Shown here: in pieces, positions 27,401 through 35,743 of the stretch
Layout of the letters: each line of letters opens with the position of its first letter
Numbering within the stretch: the stretch's first letter is position 1
NCBI GenBank assembly: GCA_017936885.1
Contig: JAGBEO010000010.1
Span: 103,677 to 167,676, forward strand
DNA: 64,000 nucleotides
Reading direction: 5' to 3'
Source of the DNA: Lachnospiraceae bacterium
Lineage (GTDB): Bacteria > Bacillota > Clostridia > Lachnospirales > Lachnospiraceae
Made by a program: the position numbers and the translations under genes
Notes under the pieces: model-generated
The model's database searches: none
Told to the model about the DNA's origin: nothing
The model's input: only the letters and a program-made list of their open reading frames with translations

Positions 27401-27643
27401 TCTCCTACTGTTATGGATTTAATCTTAGGGCATAAGATTGACCTTGTTATTGACACACCGACTCAGGGACGTGATAAGAGTCGTGACGGCTTCTTGATCA
27501 GAAGAACAGCGATTGAGACAGGTGTCAACTGTATCACGGCAATGGATACGGCGACAGCCCTTGTGACAAGTTTAGAGAACGCGGCTTCCCAGGGCGAATT
27601 GACATTGATTGATATTGCTACGATTGCTAAAAGAGGTAATTAA
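24428..27643 (+). CDS. carB: carbamoyl-phosphate synthase large subunit
   Basis: A full-length 1071-residue subunit that makes carbamoyl phosphate from bicarbonate, ammonia and two ATP. Two homologous ATP-grasp halves are visible, each opening with a glycine-rich segment (VLVIGSGPIVIGQAAEFDY near residue 10 and VLVLGSGPIRIGQGIEFDY near residue 555). An oligomerisation region lies between them and a C-terminal MGS-like allosteric domain follows (FEKLGYTIYATRSTA). It forms the heterodimer with CarA just upstream. A good terminator follows at 27651, so the unit is carAB only. Confidence 0.97.
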   Translation: MPKNPNVKRVLVIGSGPIVIGQAAEFDYAGTQACRSLKEEGMEVILVNSNPATIMTDGDIADKVYIEPLTTKVLEQIIIKEKPDSLLPNMGGQAGLNLGMELDESGFLAAHGVTLLGTTAKTIKKAEDRLEFKETMEKIGEPCAPSLVVENIEDGVAFANKIGYPVVLRPAYTLGGSGGGIAHNQVELEEILANGLRLSRVGQVLVERCIAGWKEIEYEVMRDGAGNCITVCNMENIDPVGVHTGDSIVVAPSQTLGDKEYQMLRSSALNIINELGITGGCNVQFALHPTSFEYCVIEVNPRVSRSSALASKATGYPIAKVAAKIALGYTLDEIKNAITGKTYASFEPTLDYCVVKIPRLPFDKFITAKRTLTTQMKATGEVMSIGNNFEGALMKAIRSLEQHVDCLRSYDFSDLSKEELIDRLKIVDDQRIYIIAEAIRKGIDYDTIHEITMVDHWFIDKIAILTEMEAALEQGPLTVELLKEAKRIEFPDNVIARLTGKTEEEIKQMRYDNGIVAAFKMVDTCAAEFAASTPYYYSVFGSETEVVETHPKKKVLVLGSGPIRIGQGIEFDYCSVHATWAFAREGYETIIINNNPETVSTDFDIADKLYFEPLTPEDVENIVNVEKPDGAVVQFGGQTAIKLTESLMKMGVPILGTKAEDVDAAEDRELFDKILEETEIPRAAGGTVYTAEEAKAVANRLGYPVLVRPSYVLGGQGMQIAISDQEIEEFMAVINRYEQDHPILVDKYLQGKELEVDAVCDGTDILIPGIMEHIERTGVHSGDSISVYPAPTVSEKVKETIAEYSRRLAKALHVIGLINIQFIAVGDEVYVIEVNPRSSRTVPYISKVTGIPIVDLATEVIIGKKIRDLGYEPGLQPAADYFAIKMPVFSFEKIRGAEISLGPEMKSTGECLGIARTFNEALYKAFLGAGVNLPKHKQMIITVKDADKGEAIEVARRFEKLGYTIYATRSTAAALNDAGVKARKVNKIQQESPTVMDLILGHKIDLVIDTPTQGRDKSRDGFLIRRTAIETGVNCITAMDTATALVTSLENAASQGELTLIDIATIAKRGN

Positions 27644-27650
27644 GGATAGA

Positions 27651-27686
27651 GCCGGAAGTGAGCGTATGTCTCATTTCCGGCTTTTT
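27651..27686 (+). terminator. carAB terminator
   Basis: GCCGGAAGTGAG pairs with CTCATTTCCGGC (one G-U), seven-base loop, followed by TTTTT. A strong intrinsic terminator right after carB. Confidence 0.9.
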
Positions 27687-27780
27687 AAGGTGATAGGAAA
27701 GTGTACATAAAGATGATTTGCCGGCGAAAAGGTATTTGGAAGCGGCCGTAGAGAGAATTTGGGAAAAGGAATCTGGTCAT

Positions 27781-28458
27781 ATGAATCAAATCAGAAATTA
27801 TCAAAAAGAACTGGATAAGATATTAGAAAAGCCGGAAATAACGGGTAAGACACTTTTTCTGCATAGCTGCTGTGCGCCCTGCAGCAGTTACGTGTTGGAA
27901 TATCTGAGGAAATATTTTAGGATTACGGTCTTTTATTACAATCCCAATATCTCTATGGAACCGGAATACCGCAAGCGGGTGGCGGAGCAGAAAAGACTGA
28001 TTCAGGCATATAATGATGCGCTTGGATTGGCTGGGTTGTCACAGAAGCATTCGGCAGAAGGATATGAAATCTCAATCATAGAAGGGGACTACGAGCCGGA
28101 GAAGTTTTATAAGATGGCCCAAGGCTTGGAACAGTGCCCGGAAGGGGGTGAGCGGTGCTTTGCCTGCTACGAGCTGCGGCTTCGCAAGACCGCAGAGCTT
28201 GCCCTTGCGGGAAATTATGACTATTTTACAACGACCCTGACGATCAGTCCTCTGAAGAACGCCGGTAAATTAAATGAAATCGGCGAGCGGCTTGCGGAAG
28301 AATATAAAATGACCTGGCTGCCCTCTGATTTTAAGAAAAGGGGCGGCTATCAGCGTTCCATCGAATTATCCAGGGAATATGAACTGTACAGGCAGGATTA
28401 TTGTGGCTGTATCTATTCCAGACAGGAACGGGAAAGACAAAAAGCGCGGTTGGGATAG
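27781..28458 (+). CDS. queH: epoxyqueuosine reductase, QueH family
   Basis: About 225 residues from ATG 27781 (AAAGGAA upstream); a TTG at 27718 would add 21 residues without a good ribosome binding site. QueH performs the last step of queuosine synthesis in tRNA, reducing epoxyqueuosine, and is a non-orthologous replacement of the cobalamin-dependent QueG. The metal and Fe-S cysteines are present: HSCCAPCSSY near the N-terminus, ERCFACYELRL in the middle and DYCGCIYS near the C-terminus; FTTTLTISPLKN is also typical. It stands alone between carB and argS. Confidence 0.9.
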   Translation: MNQIRNYQKELDKILEKPEITGKTLFLHSCCAPCSSYVLEYLRKYFRITVFYYNPNISMEPEYRKRVAEQKRLIQAYNDALGLAGLSQKHSAEGYEISIIEGDYEPEKFYKMAQGLEQCPEGGERCFACYELRLRKTAELALAGNYDYFTTTLTISPLKNAGKLNEIGERLAEEYKMTWLPSDFKKRGGYQRSIELSREYELYRQDYCGCIYSRQERERQKARLG

Positions 28459-28475
28459 AATGATACAGCCAACAG

Positions 28476-28504
28476 TTGAGTTGTCATCCCAAAGATAGTA
28501 TAAT
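28476..28504 (+). promoter_or_regulatory. argS promoter
   Basis: TTGAGT (28476-28481) and TATAAT (28499-28504) with a 17-base spacer, 56 bases before argS. Confidence 0.7.
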
Positions 28505-28560
28505 TAGGAAAAATCAGAATCCAAAGAAATAATAAATAGAAGAAAAGGAATGGTTTTATC

Positions 28561-30342
28561 ATGAAAAAGTTTCTAGACTTAATTTCAGAAGAAATGAAAA
28601 CAGCATTTGAAGCCGCAGGATACAGTGCGGATTTAGGCAGGGTAACCCTGTCCAACAGACCTGACTTATGCGAATTTCAGTGTAACGGTGCGATGGCAGG
28701 CGCCAAGCAGTACCATAAGGCGCCGATTATGATTGCCAATGAAGTGGCGGAGAAACTGCAGGACAGTGACGTGTTTTCAGAAGTTGCTGCGGTGGCTCCC
28801 GGTTTCCTGAATCTGAAAGTCAGGGAGAAATTTATCACAGCCTACATGAATGAGATGGAGCAGTCGGACAAATTCGGGCTGGTGATGCCGGACAAGCCGC
28901 AGAAGATTATCATTGACTACGGCGGACCGAATGTGGCAAAGCCGCTGCACGTAGGGCATCTGCGTTCTGCCATTATCGGCGAGAGCATTAAGCGAATCTG
29001 CCGCTATGCCGGACACGATGTGATCGGAGACATCCATCTGGGCGACTGGGGCTTACAGATGGGACTGATTATTACGGAATTAAAGCTGCGACAGCCCGAT
29101 CTGGTATATTTTGATGACAATTATACGGGAGAATATCCGGCAGAGGCGCCTTTTACCATCTCTGAACTGGAAGAAATCTATCCCACAGCCAGTGCCAAAT
29201 CCAAAGAGGATGAAGCATATAAGGCAGCAGCCATGGAAGCCACCTATAAACTGCAAAACGGTGTCAGGGGCTATCGGGCGATCTGGGATCATATCATCGC
29301 CGTGTCGGTGTCTGATTTAAAGAAGAATTATGCCAATCTGAATGTGGAATTTGATCTCTGGAAGGGTGAATCCGATGTGCATGATATCATTCCGGGCATG
29401 GTTGAGAAGATGAAGCAGGACGGATTCGCTTATGAGAGCGAGGGCGCATGGGTAGTGGATGTGAAAGAAGAGACGGACACCAAGGAAATACCGCCCTGTA
29501 TGATCTTAAAATCCGATGGCGCGTCTTTATACAACACGACGGATCTTGCAACCATTCAGGACCGCATGGAAACCTATGCGCCGGACAAACTGATCTATTT
29601 GACAGACAAGCGCCAGGATTTGTATTTCGAGCAGGTGTTCCGTTGTGCACGTAAGACCGGATTGGTCAACGATGAAACAGAACTGGTGCACATTGGTTTC
29701 GGCACTATGAACGGTAAAGACGGCAAGCCTTTTAAGACGAGAGAAGGCGGCGTCATGCGTCTGGAGAATCTGATTCGTGAGATCAATGAGGAAATGATCC
29801 GTAAGATTCATGAGAATGCAGAGACGAAGGGCTATCAGATTGATGCAAAAGAAGCGGAAGAGACGGCGAAGATTGTAGGACTGGCGGCGATCAAATATGG
29901 CGACCTGTCCAATCAGGCGTCGAAGGACTACATTTTTGATATGGACCGCTTTACATCTTTTGAAGGAGATACGGGTCCTTATATTCTCTATACCATTGTG
30001 CGAATCAAGTCAATTTTAACGAAATACACGGAACAAGGCGGAAAATTGACTGGCATAGTCATTGGAGAAGCAGCGAATGCATCCGAAAAAGCATTGATGC
30101 TGGAATTGTCCCAGTTCCATGCCATGATGGAAGGGGCCTTCGAGGAGATTGCACCGCACAAAATCTGTGCGTATATCTATGATCTTGCCAATGCTTTTAA
30201 CAAGTTCTATCATGAGACAAAGATTTTGACCGAGACAGACGATGGAAAGAAGGCAGGCTGGATTGCCCTGCTGAAACTGACCAAAGAAGTTCTGGAAACC
30301 TGCATTGAGCTGCTTGGCTTTTCGGCGCCTGAAAGGATGTAA
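28561..30342 (+). CDS. argS: arginyl-tRNA synthetase
   Basis: A 593-residue class I aminoacyl-tRNA synthetase that charges tRNA-Arg. The HIGH-type motif is HVGHLRSAIIG after the family stretch GPNVAKPLHVG. The second signature is the relaxed KPFKTREGG form usual for ArgRS. The N-terminal additional domain and the C-terminal DALR anticodon-binding domain (FNKFYHETKIL) are complete. It has its own promoter and no T-box in the short leader. Length is normal. Confidence 0.96.
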   Translation: MKKFLDLISEEMKTAFEAAGYSADLGRVTLSNRPDLCEFQCNGAMAGAKQYHKAPIMIANEVAEKLQDSDVFSEVAAVAPGFLNLKVREKFITAYMNEMEQSDKFGLVMPDKPQKIIIDYGGPNVAKPLHVGHLRSAIIGESIKRICRYAGHDVIGDIHLGDWGLQMGLIITELKLRQPDLVYFDDNYTGEYPAEAPFTISELEEIYPTASAKSKEDEAYKAAAMEATYKLQNGVRGYRAIWDHIIAVSVSDLKKNYANLNVEFDLWKGESDVHDIIPGMVEKMKQDGFAYESEGAWVVDVKEETDTKEIPPCMILKSDGASLYNTTDLATIQDRMETYAPDKLIYLTDKRQDLYFEQVFRCARKTGLVNDETELVHIGFGTMNGKDGKPFKTREGGVMRLENLIREINEEMIRKIHENAETKGYQIDAKEAEETAKIVGLAAIKYGDLSNQASKDYIFDMDRFTSFEGDTGPYILYTIVRIKSILTKYTEQGGKLTGIVIGEAANASEKALMLELSQFHAMMEGAFEEIAPHKICAYIYDLANAFNKFYHETKILTETDDGKKAGWIALLKLTKEVLETCIELLGFSAPERM

Positions 30343-30534
30343 CAACTGAAAATGGTTATCCTATTCCGGTCATCTTGGTTGGCTTTTGGAGTGTAAGGAA
30401 GGAGTTTGATTAAAAAGTCTTTTTGTTTTTTGGATGGAAAGTTGCGTTCGAGTTGCAGTAGAGATGATACAATGTAATAGCGGTTTGACTTGGCTAATTG
30501 CTGATGTATAGCAAGGTGGCAGAAGGGAAAGTGT

Positions 30535-32460
30535 ATGAAAAAAGTTTTCAGCAAGTATTTCTTAGGAGTTGTAGTAGTTGCAATGTGTGTGATCGCGGCA
30601 TTCAGTCATTATATACTGAGCAGAAATATTCAGCATTCCATGATAAAAAGAGCTGAGAGCCGCATGGAACAGTTTTACATGACGATTCAGAAAAATGAAG
30701 GTGAACTACAGTATCTGAAAGAGAGTCTTGCGGACGACTATCTGGTGCGCTGCCGCTCTTTTGCCATGCTGATAGAAGAGAGCCCTGATGTTTTGGAGGA
30801 TCAGGAACGGCTTGAGGAAATCAGGAAGCAGTTGGATGTAGATGAGCTGCATGTGACCGATGAGAAGGGTATCATTCGCTACGGTACGGTTGAGAAATAT
30901 ATCGGGTTGGATTTCTCGACTACAGAACAGACAAGGGAATTTCTTGCGATACTGGAACAGCCGGAGACAGAGATTGTACAGGAGATTCAGCCCAATGGTT
31001 CGGAAGGGAAAGAGTTTCAATATGTGGGTGTTGCAAGAAGAGACAAGCCGGGTATCGTGCAGGTCGGGATTGCGCCGATCCGTTTTACAAAAGCGCAGGA
31101 AAGAAATAACATTGTAAATGTATTGGAAGGAGTACCGTTAAGTCAGGGAGAAATTGTCTTTGCCGTAGATGCAGGCACCGGAATGATTATCTCTCATTCG
31201 CTGGAGAAGTATCTGGATACTGCGGTCAGTGAGATGGGATTTCAGGAGGATTATCTGTCAAAGTATGAGAACGGGGCGTTCGTGAAGATAGACGGTGTGA
31301 AATACTTCTGTGTTATGCAGGCGTTTGGAGACACGGTGATCGGTATTGCACAGACTAAGGACGATATGTATGCGGAACGATTCCCGGAGAATATATTTAT
31401 TATGTGTTATCTGGTGGCAGTATTTTTGACAATGTATTTTGCTGTGAACAGGTTCCTTAACAGACGTGTCATATCAGGCATTGAGAATCTGCTGCAGGAT
31501 ATGGAAGAGATTTCTAACGGCAATCTGAATAAAGTGGTGGCGGTAAGCGGAACGCCGGAGCTTTGCAGCTTAAGTGACCGGATTAACAGCATGGTACAGA
31601 ACCTGATTAATCATTCCGGGCGTCTGGCGCGGGTCATTGATATGGTGGATGCGCCTATTGCTGCATTCGAAATTTTCCACGAAGTGCAGAAGGTAACGGT
31701 GTCGCACAGATTCGGCAGTATTTTGGGTCTGACGGAAAAGAGGCTGTGGGAGCTGGAGCAGGACAGCAAGGCGTTTGGAAGGTTCCTGACAGAGGCAATG
31801 GTGAAGCCGGAAGAAGATCATCCGAACGTATATGAAATCATGTTGCCGGATGAAACAAAGCGGTGGATTCGTATGATAACTTTTCGTGATTCCAATTCTA
31901 TCATGGGTATGGTAATGGATGTTACGGATAATATTGCCGCAGAAAAAGCCATTATAAAGGAAAGAGACCGGGATGCGCTGACAGGTCTGTATAACCGTGC
32001 TTCCTTTGAAAAACAGGTAAGAGTTATCCTTGAGGAAATGCCGGAGGGGGAAGCGGTTATGCTGATGATGGATCTGGATCGGTTCAAAGCAGTCAATGAT
32101 ACTTACGGTCATGCATTTGGTGATACTTATTTGAAGGAAACGGCTGCCCGATTGTTAGAATTTGCCGACAACAATGATATTGTAGGGCGACGTTCAGGAG
32201 ACGAATTTTATCTTTTTCTGTACGGAATAAAGAGCAGGGACAAGGTTACATACCTTTTGGACCGGTTCTACCGGAACTTAGAGAAACAGCCGATTACTCT
32301 GCCTACAGGAGAAGAAAGAATGATCGGTATCTCCATTGGTGCGGCATGGGTCAAAACCGACAGCAAGGATTTCGACGATCTGTTAGAGAGAGCTGATCAG
32401 ATGTTGTATGAAGGGAAAAGACAGGGAAGAAACCAGTATATGCTGGAACCGGCAGGGTAG
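30535..32460 (+). CDS. membrane-bound GGDEF (diguanylate cyclase) sensor protein
   Basis: The 641-residue protein has an N-terminal helix (residues ~8-30), an extracytoplasmic sensor of about 250 residues, a second helix (IMCYLVAVFLTMYFAVNRF), a HAMP-like linker, a PAS-like region (MVDAPIAAFEIF) and a C-terminal GGDEF domain beginning RDALTGLYNRASFE. The signature is S554-G-D-E-F, a variant accepted in known active cyclases. No RxxD inhibitory site was clearly seen. It probably makes cyclic di-GMP in response to an outside signal. The PilZ-domain glycosyltransferase at 50560 is a candidate target, which is inference. The ATG follows AAGGGAAAG. Confidence 0.9.
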   Translation: MKKVFSKYFLGVVVVAMCVIAAFSHYILSRNIQHSMIKRAESRMEQFYMTIQKNEGELQYLKESLADDYLVRCRSFAMLIEESPDVLEDQERLEEIRKQLDVDELHVTDEKGIIRYGTVEKYIGLDFSTTEQTREFLAILEQPETEIVQEIQPNGSEGKEFQYVGVARRDKPGIVQVGIAPIRFTKAQERNNIVNVLEGVPLSQGEIVFAVDAGTGMIISHSLEKYLDTAVSEMGFQEDYLSKYENGAFVKIDGVKYFCVMQAFGDTVIGIAQTKDDMYAERFPENIFIMCYLVAVFLTMYFAVNRFLNRRVISGIENLLQDMEEISNGNLNKVVAVSGTPELCSLSDRINSMVQNLINHSGRLARVIDMVDAPIAAFEIFHEVQKVTVSHRFGSILGLTEKRLWELEQDSKAFGRFLTEAMVKPEEDHPNVYEIMLPDETKRWIRMITFRDSNSIMGMVMDVTDNIAAEKAIIKERDRDALTGLYNRASFEKQVRVILEEMPEGEAVMLMMDLDRFKAVNDTYGHAFGDTYLKETAARLLEFADNNDIVGRRSGDEFYLFLYGIKSRDKVTYLLDRFYRNLEKQPITLPTGEERMIGISIGAAWVKTDSKDFDDLLERADQMLYEGKRQGRNQYMLEPAG

Positions 32461-32525
32461 TATAGTGAACAAGAAAAAGAATTTGAAAAAATAACAAAAA
32501 AGTATAAAAAACTTTAATAAAATGC

Positions 32526-32555
32526 TTGACAAGCAGTGGTAATAAATTGTATACT
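32526..32555 (+). promoter_or_regulatory. tRNA-Val/tRNA-Met promoter
   Basis: TTGACA (32526-32531) and TATACT (32550-32555), 18-base spacer, 34 bases before the first tRNA. Confidence 0.8.
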
Positions 32556-32589
32556 AGCAAAGCGGGTTGCGGATATGACCCGCGAATAT

Positions 32590-32662
32590 GGGGTCTTAGC
32601 TCAGCTGGGAGAGCATCTGCCTTACAAGCAGAGGGTCATAGGTTCGAGCCCTATAGGCCCCA
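32590..32662 (+). tRNA. tRNA-Val (anticodon UAC)
   Basis: A complete 73-nt cloverleaf: acceptor GGGGTCT with AGGCCCC, D-arm AGCTCAGCTGGGAGAGC, anticodon stem-loop CTGCCTTACAAGCAG reading UAC, and T-arm ATAGGTTCGAGCCCTAT, with discriminator A. The 3' CCA is not encoded. It is first of a two-tRNA transcript. Confidence 0.96.
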
Positions 32663-32677
32663 TCAATTTCATAACAT

Positions 32678-32751
32678 GGCGAGATGGCTCAACTGGCTAG
32701 AGCGTCCGGTTCATACCCGGGAGGTTGAGAGTTCAAGTCTCTCTCTCGCTA
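32678..32751 (+). tRNA. tRNA-Met (anticodon CAU, elongator type)
   Basis: A 74-nt cloverleaf: acceptor GGCGAGA with TCTCGCT (closing G-U), D-arm GGCTCAACTGGCTAGAGC, anticodon loop TTCATAC, T-arm GAGAGTTCAAGTCTCTC. The pattern resembles Firmicutes elongator tRNA-Met. The initiator form is excluded because there is no C1-A72 mismatch or GGG/CCC anticodon stem. A CAU-anticodon tRNA-Ile is the main alternative. CCA is not encoded. Confidence 0.93.
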
Positions 32752-32763
32752 CTAAAAATAACA

Positions 32764-32797
32764 TCGGAAACGTTATAAGGCGTTTCCGGTTTTTTGT
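32764..32797 (+). terminator. terminator of tRNA operon
   Basis: CGGAAACG pairs with CGTTTCCG around an eight-base loop, followed by GTTTTTTG. Confidence 0.88.
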
Positions 32798-32893
32798 TTT
32801 TAGCCGTATTGATCAAGGTCTTCGGAAGCTGATATCGGATATGAAAAATTCCGGCTTTCCTGAGATTTCAGATCGTATGGAAAATGGAAAGCT

Positions 32894-32930
32894 AAAAAAA
32901 CGGAAATGCTAAGTATGATAGGCATTTCCG
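32894..32930 (-). terminator. purC terminator
   Basis: CGGAAATGC (32901-32909) pairs with GCATTTCCG (32922-32930). On the minus strand the stem is followed by seven T, so it ends purC transcription. Confidence 0.85.
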
Positions 32931-32979
32931 CTTTCTAAGAATAAATTATAGAATCCAATATGGATTATTGATATCGGAA

Positions 32980-33849
32980 TCAGAGTTTCTTCCCTGTCAA
33001 AAGTTCATAACCCTGTAAATATTTGTCGATGGTCTTCTGTACGATATCCTTCGGCAGTGTCCAGTCATGTCCCTCATTGCTCTTAAGCCAGTCTCTTGCG
33101 AACTGTTTGTCGAAGGAAGGCTGTGCATGTCCCGGTTCATATCCTTCCGCAGGCCAGAAGCGGGAACTGTCCGGTGTGAGCATTTCGTCACCCAGAACGA
33201 TATTGCCGTCCTCATCCAGACCGAATTCAAATTTTGTATCAGCAATGATGATGCCGCGTGTCAGTGCGTACTCGGCACACTTTTTATATAAAGCGATGGT
33301 ATAGTCGCGAAGCTTGGAAGCGTATTCCTCGCCTTTGCCGGGGAATCTCTTCTCTAAGTATTCTACGCTCTGCTCATAAGAGATGTTCTCGTCATGGTCG
33401 CCGATCTCAGCCTTGGTAGAGGGGGTGTAGATCGGTTCAGGCAGCTTGTCGGATTCCTGTAAGCCTTCCGGCAAGGTGATGCCGCATACGGTGCCGTTCT
33501 TCTGATAGCTTGCCCAGCCGCTGCCGGTAATATAGCCGCGGACGATACATTCCACGGGGAGCATCTCTAACTTACGGCACAGCATACTGTTGCCGTCAAA
33601 TTTCTCCTGCCGGAAAAATTCAGGCATGTCTTTTACATCCACAGAGATCATGTGGTTTGGCAGGATATCCTGTGTCATATCGAACCAGAACTTGGACATC
33701 TGTGTTAAGACAGTTCCCTTCTTGGTTACCTGATTTTTCAGGATCACATCGAAGCAGCTGATCCGGTCTGTTGCCACCATGATCAGGCTGTCGCCGTTGT
33801 CGTAGATTTCACGTACTTTACCTTCTTTGATTGGTTTTAATTCAGTCAT
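32980..33849 (-). CDS. purC: SAICAR synthase
   Basis: The 289-residue enzyme joins aspartate to CAIR with ATP in purine synthesis. Family motifs are visible: GKVREIYDNGDSLIMVATDRIS at the N-terminus (P-loop-like), ECIVRGYITGSGWASY, and DTKFEFGLDEDGNIVLGDE (GDEMLTPDSSRFW follows). Length is normal for the longer bacterial form. It is a single-gene unit on the minus strand with its own promoter and terminator, and GGAGG lies before the ATG. Confidence 0.96.
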   Translation of the reverse strand: MTELKPIKEGKVREIYDNGDSLIMVATDRISCFDVILKNQVTKKGTVLTQMSKFWFDMTQDILPNHMISVDVKDMPEFFRQEKFDGNSMLCRKLEMLPVECIVRGYITGSGWASYQKNGTVCGITLPEGLQESDKLPEPIYTPSTKAEIGDHDENISYEQSVEYLEKRFPGKGEEYASKLRDYTIALYKKCAEYALTRGIIIADTKFEFGLDEDGNIVLGDEMLTPDSSRFWPAEGYEPGHAQPSFDKQFARDWLKSNEGHDWTLPKDIVQKTIDKYLQGYELLTGKKL

Positions 33850-33959
33850 GTTTACCTCCGTTTTGAAGCGTTTTGTAAATGTTTAAGTCTGATAAAGACT
33901 TATATTTAGGATATGTCTGCGATCCGGAACGGTCTTAGTCCGGAATCTTTCTCTTATAT

Positions 33960-33987
33960 AGTATACACGGCGAGTCGGGTTTGACAA
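33960..33987 (-). promoter_or_regulatory. purC promoter
   Basis: On the minus strand, TTGTCA (33982-33987) and TATACT (33960-33965) are 16 bases apart, giving a leader of about 105 nt that contains two TCCGGA repeats. The rest of the 304-bp gap toward the rubrerythrin gene shows no other feature I can support. Confidence 0.6.
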
Positions 33988-34153
33988 GTAAAAATCTTGG
34001 CAGATGGGGAGGGAAAATGCATTTACAGGACAGTTTCTAGTGCTGTCAGAACGTTTTAAGGCTTCGTTATTATACGAAAAAAGAAACAGTGACTTATGGA
34101 AGAATTTGGAATAGAATGAAAATAACCTGACAGATCATAAAGGAGGAGTATGT

Positions 34154-34693
34154 ATGGAATTAAAAGGAACAAAAACAGAGGCAAATTTAATGGCGGCATT
34201 TGCAGGGGAAGCACAGGCGAATACCAAGTACACCTATTATGCGTCCAAGGCTAAGAAAGACGGCTATGTACAGATCGCCAATATTTTTGAAGAAACGGCG
34301 GCGAACGAGAAGGAGCATGCAAAAATCTGGTTTAAGCTGTTACATGGCGGAGCAGTGCCGTCTACCATAGAGAATTTGAAGGATGCTGCAGAAGGCGAGA
34401 ACTATGAGTGGACAGATATGTATGACCGGTTTGCCAAAGAGGCCAGAGAGGAAGGCTTCGATGATATCGCGGCATTATTCGAGGGCGTGGCTAAGATTGA
34501 GAAAGAGCATGAAGAGAGATACCGCAAGCTGTTAAAGAATATCGAGGATGCGGTAGTATTCTCCAAAGACGGAGACTGCATCTGGCAGTGTCTCAACTGC
34601 GGACATGTGGTAATCGGCAAGAAAGCGCCGGAGGTATGTCCGGTTTGCAATCATCCGCAGTCCTATTTCCAGATTAAGGCTGAGAATTATTAA
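34154..34693 (+). CDS. rubrerythrin
   Basis: A 179-residue cytoplasmic non-haem iron protein that reduces peroxide in anaerobes. The N-terminal four-helix diiron domain shows the ExxH-type ligands ([44 protein letters not shown]). The C-terminal rubredoxin-like domain has CLNCG and CPVCN iron-binding pairs. The ATG follows AAAGGAGGAG. It stands alone with its own terminator, in keeping with a stress-inducible unit; a PerR box was not recognised. Confidence 0.95.
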   Translation: MELKGTKTEANLMAAFAGEAQANTKYTYYASKAKKDGYVQIANIFEETAANEKEHAKIWFKLLHGGAVPSTIENLKDAAEGENYEWTDMYDRFAKEAREEGFDDIAALFEGVAKIEKEHEERYRKLLKNIEDAVVFSKDGDCIWQCLNCGHVVIGKKAPEVCPVCNHPQSYFQIKAENY

Positions 34694-34697
34694 GATT

Positions 34698-34724
34698 AAG
34701 ATACAGAAAATTTGTATCTTTTTT
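34698..34724 (+). terminator. rubrerythrin terminator
   Basis: AAGATACA pairs with TGTATCTT, seven-base loop, running into TTTTTT. Confidence 0.85.
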
Positions 34725-34831
34725 AGAACATGCTGTTTTGCACAAGAAGATCATTGTCAAAAAAATATCAATATGGTATGATATCAGCGTATTGTATCTC
34801 GTATGAGAATAATAACAGGAGGATTAGTACC

Positions 34832-35662
34832 ATGAAAAATGAAAAGACTTATGAACTTGTGCTGACAGCACTGTTCACCGCCATAATTGTGATTATGGCA
34901 TTCACACCGCTGGGATATATCCCGCTTGTAGTCATCAATGCGACGATCATTCACATCCCGGTTATCCTTGGAGCGCTATTTCTCGGACCGAAGAAAGGTG
35001 CATTTTTAGGATTCGTTTTTGGTCTCACCAGTTTTATCAACAACACCTTTAAGGCAGCCACTGCATCGGCGTTTGTATTCTCGCCGGTATTGGCTTACAA
35101 TGTAGTCGGCGTATCCGGCATCTTTAAGAGCCTGTATATTTGCTTTGTGCCGAGAATCTTAGTCGGCGTGATACCGTATTTTATCTACATTCTGATTCGT
35201 AAAGTGGTAAAAGGCGAACAGAAAACGGGAAGAATCGTTGTTGATGCACTGGCATCTGTGATTTTGTTTATTTCCGTTCGTGCATTTTTGATCCGCTTAT
35301 TCCCGGAAGCACTCAGCGCTTTGGTATGTACGCTCATCGGTCTTGTGACCGGTGTGGTGCTTATGGCAGTGCTTACGGTTACCGGCAGCAAGAAAGGGTC
35401 TGCCAATATTGCGCTTGCGTATGCAGGACTTGCAGGTGCTTTCACCAACACACTGTTTGTTATGAGTGGTATTTTTATCTTATATAAAGATGCATATGCG
35501 CAGGCTGTAGGTGTGGCAGGCGAAGCCGTTTTAGATGTCATTATGGGTGTGGTTACCTTTAATGGCGTGGTGGAGGCTGTTGTGGCTGCCATTATTGTAG
35601 CAGGTGTCGGTTTTGCACTGACCAGAGTGAAGCCCATTTATGGCATTGAGAAGCATAACTGA
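34832..35662 (+). CDS. panT: ECF transporter S component, probably for pantothenate
   Basis: A 276-residue membrane protein (ATG 34832 after ACAGGAGGA; the frame open from 34730 is not coding) with six or more hydrophobic helices and the S-component start ELVLTALFTAIIVIMAFTPLG. Energy-coupling-factor S components bind a vitamin and share an EcfAA'T motor encoded elsewhere. The next two genes use pantothenate (coaX) and its product (coaBC), so the substrate is most likely pantothenate, by context. The symbol is a functional guess; no motor genes are nearby. Confidence 0.85.
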   Translation: MKNEKTYELVLTALFTAIIVIMAFTPLGYIPLVVINATIIHIPVILGALFLGPKKGAFLGFVFGLTSFINNTFKAATASAFVFSPVLAYNVVGVSGIFKSLYICFVPRILVGVIPYFIYILIRKVVKGEQKTGRIVVDALASVILFISVRAFLIRLFPEALSALVCTLIGLVTGVVLMAVLTVTGSKKGSANIALAYAGLAGAFTNTLFVMSGIFILYKDAYAQAVGVAGEAVLDVIMGVVTFNGVVEAVVAAIIVAGVGFALTRVKPIYGIEKHN

Positions 35663-35743
35663 TACAAGAGTTGTAAATAATGATTCATTCTGAGAGAACA
35701 ATACAAAGAGTAATAAAGCAGACTAAAAGAAGGAGGCAGCCGT

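Noticed and set aside
32526-32912. 128-residue open frame over the tRNA region
   Set aside because: It covers two complete tRNA genes and their terminator.
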